Source: Bacteroidota bacterium (GTDB lineage: Bacteria; Bacteroidota; Bacteroidia; Flavobacteriales; Flavobacteriaceae). Taken from it: a DNA stretch of 8,414 nucleotides. The DNA lies in assembly GCA_024280815.1 (NCBI GenBank), contig JAJRPL010000111.1, positions 1 to 8,414 on the forward strand, read 5' to 3'. A program made the translations under genes and the position numbers. The notes under the pieces are model-generated. The model was not told the DNA's origin and did no database searches. It was given only the letters and a program-made list of their open reading frames with translations. Of this stretch, positions 7,494 to 8,414 are shown one piece after another (position 1 is the first letter of the stretch; each line of letters begins with the position of its first letter).

Positions 7494-7629
7494 GTTGCTA
7501 ACGGGTTGTATAACGTTTCGTAACGGGAAAACACGTAGTGCTTTTCCGATTAAAACCAAAGATAACAAATATGCGTGAAATTCCGATAGGAATTTCAGCC
7601 GTTATGAACGTTATACGTTGTTGTAGCAC
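7494..7629 (-). repeat. attC-like site of the secreted-protein cassette (attC4)
   Basis: The element is 136 bp. The outer box at 7620-7629 (GTTGTAGCAC on +) complements the cassette start at 8138-8147. The box at 7494-7502 opens the R-M cassette. Arms 7508-7526 and 7599-7616 are identical to those of attC2, including the extra T (7516-7518). The nested hairpin 7577-7596 (GAAATTCC gata GGAATTTC) differs from the attC2 copy on both sides while keeping perfect pairing. The hairpin around CACgtaGTG (7525-7548) is also kept despite base changes. Confidence 0.8.
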
Positions 7630-7633
7630 GTTT

Positions 7634-8122
7634 TTATTCTTTTAGTTTTATTTCATCAAGTATTAACCATCCTTTTTCTTTAGATAATATACAATCGTCT
7701 AATTTGATGGTAAATTCTTTTTCATTCGATTTTAGTTTAATGAGAATGTCTGAATACGTAACATTATTTTTTTCAAATTGTTTATCTAATTCAACATTGA
7801 TTAATTCAGTCTCAATCCAATTTATTCCGAGATAATTTCCCTTGTTTCTTATCAAAGAATAGTTCGTTTTAATTCCATTAGTCTTATTCTTAAACCTTTC
7901 AATGTAATGTTCTAAGAATTCTTTCTTAATTTTTTCATCCGTTATGTCTTTTGATATTGATTCAAAGTCTGAAGTTTTCGGATAGAAATCAATTAAGTTT
8001 TCAACTTTATCATTTTTAAAAACTTCAATAATTGATTCTGCTATTTCTGTTTTTTGGTCAATTACATTAAATGAAAATAAAAAACATATTGACAGAAAAA
8101 ATACTATTTGTTGAATTCTCAT
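7634..8122 (-). CDS. Small secreted protein of unknown function
   Basis: A 162-aa protein from the ATG at 8122. Residues 1-20 (basic MRIQQ, then VFFLSICFLFSF) look like a Sec signal peptide. There is no clear lipobox Cys at the cleavage region, so a periplasmic or secreted protein is more likely than a lipoprotein. The mature part is charged alpha/beta sequence, helical first (AESIIEVFKNDKVENLIDF), with beta-like strands toward the end finishing in KEKGWLILDEIKLKE. That order recalls small NTF2-like proteins, but this is only an impression and no family is claimed. It is the only gene of a 645-bp cassette. The start is just 24 bases inside the cassette boundary and the stop is five bases from the attC box, so the gene fills the cassette. 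Confidence 0.7.
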   Translation of the reverse strand: MRIQQIVFFLSICFLFSFNVIDQKTEIAESIIEVFKNDKVENLIDFYPKTSDFESISKDITDEKIKKEFLEHYIERFKNKTNGIKTNYSLIRNKGNYLGINWIETELINVELDKQFEKNNVTYSDILIKLKSNEKEFTIKLDDCILSKEKGWLILDEIKLKE

Positions 8123-8137
8123 ATGATGTTTTTTAAT

Positions 8138-8275
8138 GTGCTACAACGGTCTTGTGTATGGTTAGTTGCGTGTTTAAACGACTAAGTTAGCAAATATAAA
8201 CTGAATAGAAAATCCGCTAGGATTTTCGTAAGTTGGCTTGAACTAGCAATTAATTATACACGTTGTTGTGCTTAG
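8138..8275 (-). repeat. attC-like site of the upstream cassette (attC5)
   Basis: The element is about 137 bp. The box at 8138-8147 opens the secreted-protein cassette; the other box starts at GTTGTGC (8265-8271), and its own cassette start is outside the window, so its complementarity cannot be tested. Arms 8154-8169 and 8246-8261 pair over 16 bp with three G.T wobbles and no mismatch. A perfect inner hairpin GAAAATCC gcta GGATTTTC lies at 8208-8227. The loop also has GTTTAAAC (8172-8179). The sequence differs from the attC1/3 and attC2/4 classes but keeps their size and plan. Confidence 0.68.
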
Positions 8276-8277
8276 TT

Positions 8278-8414
8278 GTGTGTCCTGCGTTTCCACAGGG
8301 TAGAAAGATACGATAAGTTCTTTGAAATGGAAACATAACTATTATTGAGATGATAGGCTTTGTATAGAAACCGAAACGAGCTAACCCCTTATTATAGGTA
8401 AAGTTAGAGGACTC
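8278..8414 (+). other. Unassigned structured segment; possible 5' end of a group II intron
   Basis: This edge segment is more GC-balanced than its surroundings. On + it begins GTGTGTCCTG, matching the group II intron 5' consensus GUGYG, then a CCTG...CAGG hairpin (8285-8300) right after it. Further on come AAACCGAAACGAGCTAAC and a two-part stem CTAAC...CCT...AGG...GTTAG near the edge, reminiscent of intron domain I. It abuts attC5 in the orientation opposite to the cassette genes, as known for group IIC-attC introns. Domain V and any intron-encoded protein would lie outside, so this is weakly supported. Alternative: the minus strand has a stop-free frame from 8414 to a TAA at 8252-8250 (54 codons), which could be the tail of an upstream cassette gene. 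Confidence 0.3.

Larger units (their letters stand above)
1..8277 (-). mobile_element. Integron-type gene cassette array (interior, no integrase seen)
   Basis: Five attC-like elements divide the window into cassettes, all with genes on the minus strand. Inferred cut points (between G and TT of the outer box) give cassettes at 7502-8146 (secreted protein), 2547-7501 (type I R-M), 1811-2546 (DoxX-like) and 140-1810 (reverse transcriptase), plus a partial one at 1-139. For each complete cassette the 5' bases pair perfectly with the distal box of its own 3' element: GTTGTAGCAC, GTTAGCAAC, GTTATGTAGC and GTTGTACTGC respectively. Circular integron cassettes produce exactly this pattern. Genes nearly fill most cassettes and stop within a few bases of the attC. 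No integrase or attI lies in the window. The box consensus departs from the classical RYYYAAC/GTTRRRY outside the AAC/GTT core, so the cognate integrase may be divergent. Confidence 0.8.

Noticed and set aside
7286..7568. Short open frames of 73-82 codons on both strands between hsdM and attC4
   Set aside because: They overlap each other, the repeat and the attC hairpin or hsdM start, and their translations look like chance low-complexity reading.
131..8275. The five long inverted repeats as MITEs, IS remnants, terminators or a CRISPR array
   Set aside because: There are no target-site duplications and no regular short spacers, and they are far too long for terminators. The cassette-specific complementarity of outer boxes is not explained by any of these.
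1..8414. tRNA or rRNA genes, or a classical integron integrase
   Set aside because: No cloverleaf, rRNA-like or tyrosine recombinase sequence was recognised in the window on either strand.

Overview
The window is AT-rich and all convincing genes are on the minus strand. Start codons lack strong Shine-Dalgarno sequences, and protein composition is rich in K, N, I and F. This suggests a Bacteroidota host, probably flavobacterial; that is inferred from style and gene families, since no taxonomic marker is present.

The main structure is a gene-cassette array of integron type, read right to left. Five imperfect inverted-repeat elements of about 135-138 bp (attC1-attC5 here, numbered left to right) separate the genes. 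In each of the four complete cassettes, the first 9-10 bases are exactly complementary to the outer box of the element at that cassette's own 3' end. The boxes differ between cassettes but match within each one. This is the hallmark of attC sites formed by circular cassettes and is not expected of ordinary intergenic repeats. No integrase gene or attI is visible, so this is an interior or integrase-less stretch.

From the 5' side of the array (right edge): 8278-8414 holds an unassigned structured segment that may be the 5' end of a group II intron on the + strand. Cassette A (8146-7502) encodes a small secreted protein of unknown function. Cassette B (7501-2547, about 5 kb) carries a type I restriction-modification operon, hsdM-hsdS-hsdR. 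Cassette C (2546-1811) encodes a DoxX-like membrane protein. Cassette D (1810-140) encodes an Abi/UG-type reverse transcriptase, a family tied to phage defence. Cassette E (139 to the left edge) holds the start of an unknown gene.

In the R-M cassette, hsdR looks intact. HsdM is broken twice: a one-base deletion in an A run near 7140, and an in-frame TAA at 6259-6261 where the family has Glu. The HsdM C-terminus runs in frame into a half-size HsdS with one target-recognition domain. As read, modification should be impaired, unless the lesions are assembly errors or are suppressed. Two of the four complete cassettes carry probable anti-phage genes, so the array looks like a store of defence and accessory functions.
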